Shown piece by piece: positions 40,241-51,244 of a stretch of DNA of 64,000 nucleotides; the stretch's first letter is position 1, and the number at the start of each line of letters is the position of its first letter. The notes under the pieces were generated by a model, which was not told the origin of the DNA, did no database searches, and worked only from the letters and a program-made list of their open reading frames with translations. Source of the stretch: Tubulanus polymorphus (taxonomy: Eukaryota > Nemertea > Palaeonemertea > Tubulaniformes > Tubulanidae); NCBI RefSeq assembly GCF_964204645.1, contig NC_134027.1, positions 2,778,485 through 2,842,484 of the forward strand, given 5' to 3'. The position numbers and the translations under genes are program-made.

Positions 40241-40339
40241 GAGTGCGTTAAGGCAAAACGTCTCCGAGATCGACGCCCTTTGGCCATGAAACCGATAAAA
40301 TGCATTAAAACAACGCAATTTCTGATATTTTGGAAATTG
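40241..40339 (+). CDS. Candidate internal exon, unknown
   Basis: A strong acceptor (TGTGTGTCTTCTTAG) is followed by 33 open codons in phase 0, starting ECVKAKRLRDRRPLAMKPIK. They end before a plausible donor (AAATTG then GTAATT). The exon is basic and lies 241 bp after the coding-like frame at 39,805-40,000 on the same strand, but that frame ends in a stop, so the two do not join in an obvious way. No family recognised. Confidence 0.2.
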
Positions 40340-40344
40340 GTAAT

Positions 40345-43300
40345 TGGTGAATTGGTTTTTCAATGGCTATACTGCAGAAATAAAGTTCATACACCTCTTT
40401 TGAAATCTGATAAAAACATATTCCCTGCATGCATTATAGACGTTTATGTATCAACATTTTTATGCTTGGCTTAAATTATGTAAACGCTCTCTAAGTATCA
40501 CGAAGAGCGTGAAATGTGTGTATCTTGCACGACACATCCTGAAACATCTCTTCTGACAAGCGATAATTAATCTTCTAATAGCGGTAAAAATTCTGAATGA
40601 GACTCTGAGAAAAAGTGATTGAAGCGGGTTTGAAACATGCAATAACGGTATGTGACACGTGCAAGCAGCCTGAAGATGAAAGCATTAAATCTTTAATAAG
40701 TTTTTGTCTTGTCATATCTCCGTGTTTAAGCGTTGACTGGCGGCTAATCCTTGTCACTTCAATAAGCCGCGTTTGACAAACTGAATAAACAGAATCCACC
40801 TTTAAGCGACGTATTGACAACCTGCTTATTTATCATCAGGGGAAAGTAGGTAAATATCGACTCGTGGTTGTAATAATTCACATTTTTGTTTTCGGAAATC
40901 TATGCGGGAAGAAATTCGCGCGAACATGCCACAAGTCAAAAGTTCATGGAAAGTATGTATCGACCGATCAGATGTGATGACCAGCGATAAGAACGGACAA
41001 CTGTTAATCTTCCGATAGGTCCATCGATCTTACATTGATTAGTTTCATTTGACAGCCACAGACAAAAACGTCGAAGCTTTTTGGCTAAGCTGTCTTACTT
41101 CATCTTCTTTTCAGCGTCAAGTGGAATATCTGTGTGTTCTAGGTCGGCGAGTCCGGCATTGATATCCGACCTAAACCACTATCTATACAGCTGACATAAT
41201 TCACATAATATTCTTGGTAATACATTTAGTGATACTCAGAAAGATTACAACATGATTATCCTCGATGTCTTCTAATATCATATACAGCCCTGATTATCCA
41301 TTACAGGTTTTGTTTATATGGTTAATTTTTTGCTCAGAGGGACATTACATGATGTAAAAATACCAATTCCTATTGTAAATTACCTGAATATGTCATACGT
41401 ATTTGTAACATGTAAAAACGATGCTTCTAGTAAAATAAATTACAAAACAAAACGATACTTGAAAACGGTTTGTGTGAATTTTTATTCGTTAACTCGTTCC
41501 ATATATCCGTGCGAATATTCAAGCATCGAATTTCCAATATTGTGGAATTTCATTTTTCCAACCGCTGTAGGCCTGTATGAATAACATGGATTCCTAGACG
41601 CTATTGTGAGTTCATCTGATATTTGATTCTATTCGCATGTAAGAAAGCCTTTAGTCGAGGGATTTTAGTAAAACACAGTCAAAATTACTAACATTGTTTG
41701 CTTCTCGTTCGTGGCTGTTCGTAATGATTGTGTCGAATAATAGTCAACATTTTCAAGATTTTCCCAATATCTTTCGTGTATTCATTTAAACTAAATATTT
41801 ACCTACAAGGCCACATTTTAAATGTGTTTGCCATATTTGAAAACCTCAGAGTTATCCATTCAAAATGTCGCCTACGCAATTAGAAATTTACTTATAGACG
41901 ACAAAAGCTTTCGATGGTGTTTAAATGAGTCAAATTATCTCCTCATCTATCAAACTTTACGTGTAACACGCGGGTAATTACTGCTCTCAACAAGATGACA
42001 CCAAGGTATACTACCCTACATCACAGATTATGTTTCGGATGTCAAGTGCTGTTTAAGATGACTTCATTAGTCGTATCAGTGCAGTAAATTTATGGTTTCT
42101 GCAAACCTGGCTCTTATATTGACAGTTCTAAATCAATTCATGTGACTTTCAATCACGTTTCAATAATTCAACACGCCACAGAAAACCGTCAAGAAGGAAA
42201 CCGATTTGAGTTACGAGAAAGCTCATAAAGAATATTGGTTACGAATCAGATTCTTCGGTCGACAAAAGATGTTAAGACAATATTATGATACAACCTCATA
42301 AAGCTTCGCAACCTGCAACATCATTCATAAACGCAAAAAATACCTAAACGAAAAAAAATAATGTTAGTTATCTAAACGTGGAATGCCTTCCTCACGAAAC
42401 ATACCTCCGTGGACCTGTATCACTGGGTGCAGAAGAATCCTGACATCATTAAACAACCATATTTAGAATTGTTTATTCTATCTGTTTCCAGGACTACGTC
42501 CATAATAATGAATTCTTTCTTATCCCGGAGTTGAAAGTGAAGGAAAAGTTTCCGACGTCGTAGGGTTGACACACACACCTGCCTGGCTGAATAAAAAAAT
42601 ACTGACGTGGGCGACTTGCTGCTAGTACATTTGGCTTTTGCATATTTTCTGTTCCTACGTGACCTTGTAAAAACTCGTACAGTCACAAAGATTTCAATTT
42701 CGATAAAAGCAAAGCTTTCTTCAATGCTCTCTTGGTACTATTATCTAATTATAGAAATACCGAGAACAGAAAATTGCCAGATCCTTGTCTAAGTGACTAT
42801 CAATTTTCGTTTGAAAAGTTCACTCAACGAGTTGACTCAATCTATGTTACCACGTATACTTTTAACAACGATACGGATTCAAGACTTAAGAAGCTTTGAA
42901 GTCACTCGTGTCCCAAATGATTAACGCGCCGCATAAAAAAAACCATGCGACGAAAAAGAACAAAGAATATTCCGTGCGTAGATAAATGGACGTCTGTGAA
43001 CAGATAATCTTGAGACAGGAAAGTAATAATCTGGAAATCTCTGAAGGGTAGGTCGACGAGGACAGCTTTAGGGTCTAACTAACAACGGACGAATAGAGTC
43101 AGATTGTACGCGAACATAATTACATGATTGGCGTAATTTCAAACAGTCAGAGAAACCAGATACGATGCCGTAAAGATTCATGGATTCATGAATTCTGTGG
43201 ATTTCGGAGCGTTCTGGATGCTGATACACTATCCGCCGCGAACATAACCTCCCCCTCGATGCTTCATTCTTGGGTAATCCCCTATAGACAATACATGAAA

Positions 43301-44780
43301 AATCGTTATTGCACCTGTCTAAGATTGCAGATAAATTCGGGTTGTTTTTAGCAGTTTATAATCTGTACTCGTCGTGGAGCCAGTCAGATCTAATCGCACT
43401 TTCCAGACTTGATTTTTGTTTTAAAAACAGACGAAGAATATTGTGATAAAATACATGTTAGGTAACTTTGACTCAGCAAGCGACCGATCAAACAAATATT
43501 TGATATATAAGTCCGTGGGATGCTATCGGGACTCCATCGTTAATGGATTTACACCATTAACCAATCTCAGAGACGCCAAACCAGAGTAGTCAGATGATGT
43601 TTGATAAACTAACAAACCAAGTAATGTATATACCATGCTGAGAACACGTATTAATATTGAGTCGAAGTGCACTACGTAATCAATTTTGGCGTTTCAAAAT
43701 AGCCATTACACTGGTGAATTTTGGCGTTTATTTTTCTAGTTCAACATATTTCGTGACTCTTATCTCATTTTTGATAAATTTTGATAATCAATATACGTAT
43801 CGGGGCCGGTCAATTCAATTCAATTTTCGATATACTCGAATCCAAAGTAACTTTATTGATCCGTAACATCATATAATCTATATTATATCATTTGTTGTCG
43901 ACAGTATATTATGTGTCATTTTTCAAGGTGTCAATAAACTTTCAATATAGTTGCCTTGTTATTAATTGGTTTAGATGAACTATAACCAAAACGTTATTTC
44001 TAAGGTAACATACACTGAGCAGAGTTTGATATAAATATGCTTGCGTAATAACCAAGTCACCTTATCGGCTAGTGAGATACGACATCATCTACCTAAATGA
44101 GGTTTCATGGTTGACATGAATCATGTTGTCGTATATCTCCACGCAGCTAAGAAAAGGTAAGATAAGTGGGGGCAAATTTGTCAAAGTTTCACGACACAGC
44201 TGTGCTGGCGACGCTTTTCGCGACCCCCATCAATAATGTCTCCCGATTCAATTATATCTACAATGGATGGCAAGAAGCAATATCTGGTCGTGTGAACATC
44301 GATCACGTGCGCCGGCTGAAATGACTTGATAGCTCCAATTGCTGTTTGATTTAATGCTGTAATTTACCAACTGACTGGAGCACATGCAACTTGTGCGACA
44401 AATAACAGTGGAAAATACATATATTTTATTCATCCTGGGAGAGTTTTACGCCAATCAACTGTTGCTTCTGTCTCTATTCAATCAGTCGGGGTCGTCGTGC
44501 ACTTGCCTTCAACAATTTCCAATCAGTTGCCTAATGATTAATCATGTTGTTGAAATAAATTCTACGTAAATTCGAGAATGCACTCTGCGCATATCGTCTT
44601 CGTCCACAGAATAAAGGCATATTCCAACAAATTGTTTGCCTGGTTAGCGATTTGCGATTTAATCTGAATGCAGGATTTCCAATTTCGAACTAAAAAGAAA
44701 ATGAACAAACGACGCAAATTCTGCGAGTTAAGAATTTAAGCTTTTTAAATCGCGGACGTTTTCGCAGGATGGATCGGATA
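40345..44780. other. Gene-poor intergenic DNA
   Basis: No gene, RNA gene or large repeat recognised. ORFs stay below 90 codons and have no recognisable domains. Confidence 0.5.
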
Positions 44781-44791
44781 AACATTTCATT

Positions 44792-45010
44792 TCATCGATA
44801 GAGTAAATAATTAATACTCGCTTCGAAGAAAATCTCCTCTGAAAAATAATCTTCGTGGGGAGGTCTTGAATGGAAGAAAATTCCAAATGAGAAATGTGTC
44901 ATCCGTTCGTTACAAAAGGAAATTAAAACACTGTAAGGGCTTGCATAATTCATAGTATATGGACCAAAAATAAAATTCGCTCCAGCGCCATCAGCTCCAC
45001 CGGTCTGCAT
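44792..45010 (-). CDS. ATG-started 72-codon ORF with coding-like N-terminus
   Basis: The minus-strand ORF starts MQTGGADGAGANFIFGPYTM. Its first 25 or so codons are GC-rich and protein-like. The rest is AT-rich and ordinary, which would fit a first coding exon ending near residue 27, but the only GT there (ACA then GTGTTT) is a poor donor. A pyrimidine-poor AG lies 11 bp upstream of the ATG. Not recognised; a chance ORF remains possible. Confidence 0.2.
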   Translation of the reverse strand: MQTGGADGAGANFIFGPYTMNYASPYSVLISFCNERMTHFSFGIFFHSRPPHEDYFSEEIFFEASINYLLYR

Positions 45011-45320
45011 CGTCTTCTTTCCTGCTCAACAAATAGTAGATAAAAATGATAGATTGGAATAACAGCACTGTAAATCTCGGGTTCAAGTGAAATGAATTAC
45101 CTTTATATGCGTGCAAAACAAAACGAAGATTTCTGTGAATTCTAATTAATACTTCATACGCTTACGAAATACACTACGCGGTGGGAAGGACACGACTTCC
45201 TAAGTGCTAATCACAAGAGTATTTGGACATCAATCATGGAGTTCTCTTATTCGGGGAACACATTAGTCACAATTCGCTGTGTTGACTAGAGCGCAAATTT
45301 CCGAAATGGTTTAATCTTTT

Positions 45321-45629
45321 ATGTCAACGAGTGCCTTCAAATTCCTTCCTCTAGTAACAGATACATCTGCAAGCTGCGTGGTTTTTACTGACCGCAATAT
45401 AAAAACCTTTAAGCGAGAGCAAGAAAACTTGACGACAATTCGATTGACTCGTGACGCAACGAAAAATTGCATTAATGGACTCTATATTCTAAGTTTAGTG
45501 TTCCTTAATAGCAGAATTTATGGCACTTGGAAAAGCTTTCATGAATTCATGTTTATCCTGTTGAGTTGGTCAGTTTTTTTCCAACTAGTCTACATCGTCA
45601 GATACCACGGCTTTGATGCCACGGGCTAG
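45321..45629 (+). CDS. 102-codon ATG ORF, unknown, possibly chance
   Basis: An ATG-started ORF of 102 codons with a hydrophobic stretch near the C-terminus (FMFILLSWSVFFQLVYIV). No signal peptide, conserved motif or splice context is recognisable. In AT-rich DNA an ORF of this length is rare but not exceptional. Confidence 0.12.
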   Translation: MSTSAFKFLPLVTDTSASCVVFTDRNIKTFKREQENLTTIRLTRDATKNCINGLYILSLVFLNSRIYGTWKSFHEFMFILLSWSVFFQLVYIVRYHGFDATG

Positions 45630-45888
45630 CTTGTGTTACGATTCGTAGAAATGTAAAATGAATCCATTTCTTTCATCGCGAGATTAAAATATCCACCTGA
45701 CACTCGACTCATTAAATTCTCGCTACGTAATACTAACTCGAGGCATCTTCGATGAGCTACGCTTTCCTCGTTCGAATCAGTAGTTAAAGCACTGGGGAGA
45801 TTCTCAGACGTGGTAAACGTGGTATACGACGTTCCGAGTACCTGGTCATATTAATTCGTCATTCCCGGTCGTAAATCAGTTCGGGCGG

Positions 45889-45944
45889 ACGCAGAAAACT
45901 CTGTTAGCCTCAGCGTGGTTTAGCACTAACAGGGTTTTCCTGCA
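45889..45944 (+). repeat. Strong stem-loop
   Basis: GAAAACTCTGTTAG (45,894-45,907) pairs with CTAACAGGGTTTTC (45,926-45,939), 13 of 14 Watson-Crick plus one G-T, with an 18-nt loop. Pairing continues outwards through ACGCAG/CTGCAC with one bulged base. It stands in a GC-richer patch that also has several GGTTAGG-like words (45,990-46,040). No element family assigned. Confidence 0.7.
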
Positions 45945-46065
45945 CCCACCCCTTGGCGTTTGGCCGAGCAGATAATTAGGTCTTCGGTCTCAAGGTTAGG
46001 TCATGTTACGTTAGGCTAGGTTTCAAATAGGTTAGGCTTCGCAGACACGCATACCTGTACAACTA

Positions 46066-46257
46066 TCAATCGACAAACCACGCCGCAGAGCAATATTTCT
46101 CCAAAACTTGTCTAACTACGTATTTTTCGAATCTTCTTTGTAGGCAATAACGTAGTCTTTCTACTTTTCCAGCTTTTATCATAGACTTACATATATCAGA
46201 TGTATATCTTTCGACAAAGTATGCAGTTAAAGCTTGAAATAAGACTCTACCTTTCAT
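46066..46257 (-). CDS. Small ORF kept open in one duplicate copy
   Basis: The 63-codon ORF begins with ATG in a fair context (AAGATGA) directly after two in-frame stops and ends with TGA just outside the repeat. It encodes a basic helical peptide containing KAGKVERLRYCLQRRFEKY. Copy 2 of the duplication carries three stops in the same frame. There is no recognised domain, promoter or splice signal, so function is unproven. Confidence 0.2.
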   Translation of the reverse strand: MKGRVLFQALTAYFVERYTSDICKSMIKAGKVERLRYCLQRRFEKYVVRQVLEKYCSAAWFVD

Positions 46258-46541
46258 CTTATTATTAAGAGTTTTCTAACTTGTCAGAAGCGATGGGGCA
46301 TTTCGTTAGATTGTATTTTTTCTCCAAAACTTATCTAACTACTTATTTTTCGAATCTTTTTTGTAGGCAATAACGTAGTCTTTCTACTTTTCCAGCTTTT
46401 ATCATAGAATTACATATATCAGACATATATCTTTCGACAAAGTATGCAGTTTAAGCTTGAAATAAGACTCTACCTTTCATCTTATAATTAAGAGTTTTCT
46501 AACTTGTCAGAAGCGATGGGGCATTTCATTAGATTGTATTA
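46095..46541 (-). repeat. 223-bp tandem duplication
   Basis: Two head-to-tail copies (about 46,095-46,317 and 46,318-46,541) differ at only about ten positions. On the minus strand, copy 1 contains an intact ATG ORF of 63 codons (46,066-46,257; MKGRVLFQALTAYFVERYTS at its start). The same frame in copy 2 is broken by three TAA codons. The predicted peptide is helical and very basic, with no known family. Confidence 0.85.
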
Positions 46542-46549
46542 CTCGTTTT

Positions 46550-47930
46550 TAACAGATACAATGAACACATCCACCGATACGTATCACGACTCGGAGGACA
46601 TGTAAAAAGATGGTAATCCTGTTTACTGATTGCAAATCACGAGTTTCTGGCTGGTAATCTAATATAGTTCGATCGCATGCGTGACATGTTCATTGTCAGT
46701 GTCGGATGCAGTGACAACCTTAATATAATATTTGCATTTATGTACAAAAATGCTGCATGACACTTTCAACGTGAGCATCGCGCGTGGTTAGTTCGGACGT
46801 TCCTGTTTGGTCATTTACGAAGCACGAGTTAAAAACACTGCGCGCAGCTGATTATTTCCACGGTCGACCTTAATCAAGTCCAATTAATTTATGCATTGCA
46901 TTTTTGTGCAAAGTACAGGAAGGAACGCGATGAGAGATGTCATTTGTCTTGTTGAATCCTCGATCACAAGTCTCCGCGGACTGTCTCAGAATATCGATGA
47001 TCCAGTCCCCTTTTCAACAAGGATCAAATGAAGCAGATGAAATAACTTTTGTCCACAAAATGAGGAAACGGTCCTTTTTCGTATAAGGTCTCGCGGTGTC
47101 TGCTATTGAAAAGTATTCAACAACAAAAAAACTTCATATCTGAAGCTTAATTGTGTGATAAATCATAATATATCACAATGCGTTAGATTGGTGGATTGAT
47201 AATGAAATAAAACGATGAGCCAATTCAATTAGAGTAAGAAAACATAAATTGAAGGATTCAATTATTTCCAACACTGTAATGACTGCCACGCTCTAAACTC
47301 GTAAACTTTATCAGATTGTCTATTGGGAAATTTTACTAATGGAATGTATTCATTCCTTCATCATGTCTGAAAAAACGCGTCTATTTCATATTCAATAATT
47401 AATGAACTACGAAATTATTTCGCTTTTTACTGGTTGCGTCGATATCGTCCATGGCGGTTTTGATGACGTACGAATATAATGATTATATCGATCATGATTT
47501 GATTTTGTTATCAAACGTACTTGCAAAAGTTAATCACCCCGTTGCACGATATATGAATGACAAAACAGCTACATATAACAAGAATAAATTAATTAAGACA
47601 AATTCCACGCTCAGAGACTAAATGGAAGAAATTGAAGCTAGATATATTGAGACTACGACGTTTCCGCTGTTTCCTAACAACCATCATCAAGTGGAATGAT
47701 AATATCGCGGTATCGAGACCTCGTGAACAAACTAATATTGAGCCTAACAGTATAGAAACAATCGTTGACTTTTTCTATATATCGAATTTACGGTCTTCGT
47801 AAAGTTATACAGCGAATAGCGTCTGGAAATATCATTTTATTTCCAAACTTGTCAGAGTTTTATGATGGTTTGAGGGCTGCGTAAATCAACCTCGGAATGG
47901 ATGGTTTCATATAATACTTAACAGCGTACG
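46550..47930. other. Intergenic DNA, nothing recognised
   Basis: AT-rich with no ORF of note and no clear repeat. Confidence 0.5.
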
Positions 47931-47944
47931 AGAAGAGCTGTGTA

Positions 47945-48170
47945 AATATTTATTTATTACCATCTGGTGGTCTGCAAGTCCTCCCCATCAAAACGTCCGA
48001 GGTGCCGTTTGATTGCCCGTTGGAAAAATATCGCCATCCAGGGTCATAAAATCCCCGTCGCTGTTAGGTTTTAACGAGACCAGGGCGAACAGTATTGGGA
48101 TCAAGTTAATCTACCTGGGTCGTGGCATTTGATGTGGCATCCGCCCTAAGTGCAATACGGCACTGACATG
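47945..48170 (-). mobile_element. Possible retroposon 3' end
   Basis: Read on the minus strand, a GC-richer block ends in CCACCAGATGGTAATAAATAAATA, split here as a short GC segment followed by an (ATAA)n-type tail. This is the look of a SINE or non-LTR element 3' end. No target-site duplication was found and no second copy exists in the window, so the call rests on composition and tail only. Confidence 0.25.
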
Positions 48171-48199
48171 ACGATAAACATTTAGTGCTCGTCTCTATC

Positions 48200-51100
48200 C
48201 AGATTCTTGGAGTTAGGAACAGACATTCTTAATCACTCAGATGCGTTCAAGTAACTGTTTTTCTTTTTTTTGTGAGGAACAGGGTTAAGCGAACACTTGG
48301 TATCCATTATCGAATACAACTAGTTGTTTACCTAGACTCATTGATATATTTGATCACTTTGTGATTGGATTGTAATTGATTAACACGCACTTGTTGATGG
48401 GTAGGCCTGTTACGCATTAAGGAAGAAGTAAAGAATGGTAAATCCTACTAAGCGTTCGAAGAAAATGTTATTTGTGGCCAGCACGCAGGCAATTTCTTCG
48501 TGGTAAGTGTTGCAAAAATTTGCGATTTCCCCGGACAATTTGCGACATAAATTTTGGAGAATGGAAAATCCTAAACAAAAAATTACGGTGGCGGCGAAGA
48601 TTGTCACATCTCATAAATAAAATAGGGATGCAATCACAAGATAAATGATAAGAAATATTTCCTGGCTGATCTGGCTTTTATCCGTGTTATCCGACTGATG
48701 ACACGTAAATATACACGCTGCCGTATTGATTAGACCCAATTATCGCAACCGGACCAGCAGACGTCACTGATCGATTTCCGTTATAGAACATTTTATGGTC
48801 GGACGGGTTACAGTAGAACACGGACGTGGAAGTTAAAGTGACCACGCCAATGACACATTAAGTACTGGCCATACATCATAGAAATAAACCTCGCATCGAA
48901 AGTAAAACCGCGTATTAGGACTAGTACCAATACCATCAATCTTATTGAATACACAGGTTTCACGGGCAAGTCAAATAAAGAAACAAATTAGGAGAAAGTT
49001 AACTTATAAAAGGGTTATTTATTTCCTGTCAGACTTAGAGAAACACACGATCCTCGCAAGTCTAAAACAAGCTGCAACGACTCCAAATCTATATATTGTG
49101 TCCCTTCACATCTTACCGAGGACATAATCGAAGCTCAAAAGTATTTGCTCAAAGAAACCTTGCAGACACGTTTTTCCTTTCTTACTGTACGATTCATCTT
49201 ACCTGACGAATGTATGTTATATTCAGATCATTATGGTTTTTATGTCAGTGAACCGATACAGTTTATCAATGATCGGATCAAAGATGCACGTGTTGTTTGA
49301 TGTAAGTATCTGCTATTTTGGACAGTGACCAAGGCCGATCAGTCATTCAGATACATATATCAAGAAACATTTGTAGGAAATCTTGTCTGGTAAAAGTTCA
49401 CTGGAGCGTATTATTACCTACTAATGAGAAAGATGAAATAGCGCGACTTATTTGTCAGAAATGAATGATAGTGGAATGACTGAACTCACACCACACAACA
49501 CACTTGTATGTGATAATCAGATTCGAACCGTGTCAACAACTTCCAATCAAAACAATTACACGACTTGGGTAACGAGTAGCTATCGGGTGTGTTTAGGATG
49601 ATATATTTTCTGTCGGTTATTGCGGGTTCATTCGCTGGTCAACGACATTAACCCATGCTGGCAAATTTCATCAAATCCGTAATAGAACATTCATAATCAA
49701 TTAGCTAAACGGGATGGATGCGAATTGTCACAAAATACGTAATAACCATCGTTTTCTGCTGATGTCGAAAAGCAAAAATTGACACTAATGGCATTCAATT
49801 CATCATTTCGATAGTGCTGGTATGGAATTTTTATCGTCGTCAAACGGTTTCAATAATGTTCATAGATACGAGCGAAACTAACTATGAGTGATAAACCGTA
49901 TTAATTGCGTGTATTGATATGATCTATGAAGCCATCAGTATATACGACAAAGAATGTCAACATGACATCCATAAACAGCTTACGACAACCGACATAAAAA
50001 CTAATACGACTCACTCTCATCTGGCGAGGTGGCAGCAAGTCCGACCTCTGATTACGGATAAGATTAAATAATCATTCTGTGAGAACTTGCCAGATTGATG
50101 TGGGGATTTTTCTAGCTGAAAAATTATGTTTGCGATGAACTATAACTAGGTCAAAAGACTGCACGAGTTTTCTTAGCAATTACCTCATACTTGAATTAGT
50201 TGTCGCGTGGGAAAGATTTGATGGTCTCCAACCGTTCGGAAGAAGAGTCGACTGTCGACTTGTTGTATTTACACAGCGAACGAGTTTATAGTTATGTAAC
50301 CAAAGCCGTTACGGGTATGCCTACCAGAAGAATGTCGTTTCGAGTAACGATGCAGAATATTTCTAAATGGCAATGAGTTAGATGGGAATTTAGCGTCATT
50401 CTGGGGCTATCGGTTATGTCAATGTGCTCTCTGGAATTAGTAATGATTAAAACATTCATCTGAATAAATGAACTAATACCCAACGCGCTAAATTTTTAAT
50501 TCTAGATTTTCGACGGTGGGGATTTTGTATTGTTTGACCATGAATGCAGCTCATCGACTGTCCAACAGTCGTTTCCAGCAAACCATAATCAATCGCATTG
50601 TACCGCGCACGAATCGAAAACGCTTTGAAGCCGTGTTCAAACAAGAGCAAATTGCAGCAGTATTCCCAGTTGAATTTTCTTTGCTTCAATCAGATGAAAA
50701 TAAGCTGGTTAATGGGTAGTAAAACGTATGTGTCTCCCCTGCATTCATAATTTCGCCTTCAGTCGTGAAAATGCAGGTGATCACCGTCATTCAAAATGTA
50801 GAAAAAAATCATATCTATCCATTTCAGTGAATTTAACGCTTAATGTCATACTATAATTTTCGGATCCATTCAATATATCGCGTAATAGGTTTTCCGTATA
50901 CCAACTACGGCGAAATTCATTAAAACAAATAAAATATCCCATTAATGTCTAATGGATTTTGCCGTTTTTTCATCAACGTTTTAGATAAATGTGTATAGCT
51001 ATCATCATTATTTCAGTAACGTGGGACACTCCATGCTCCAACTGATTCATATAGTACAGACAGACTCAGTCATGCTTTCTAGATATTGGATTCACCGTTC

Positions 51101-51200
51101 TCGACACAATTTACTCATGAAGACCTCCGATCAAACAACGGCATCGTTAAATTAAACGTTGAATGGCCTTCCAACGACCACCACCACAGAAAACCAATAA
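48200..51200. other. Gene-poor DNA downstream of the FASTKD gene
   Basis: ORFs below 80 codons only. Overlapping opposite-strand ORFs at 50,456-50,719 have no recognisable motifs. This is the 3' flank of the minus-strand FASTKD gene. Confidence 0.5.
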
Positions 51201-51222
51201 AATATCGTTATGTTTTAGAATG

Positions 51223-51228
51223 TTTATT
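51223..51228 (-). terminator. FASTKD poly(A) signal
   Basis: AATAAA on the minus strand begins 17 bases after the FASTKD stop codon. If used, the 3' UTR is very short, about 40 nt. Confidence 0.5.
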
Positions 51229-51244
51229 ATGTTATAGTTTAACA

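Noticed and set aside
45990-46040. Interstitial telomere repeat (GGTTAGG-like words)
   Set aside because: The words are irregular and few, with no consistent period.
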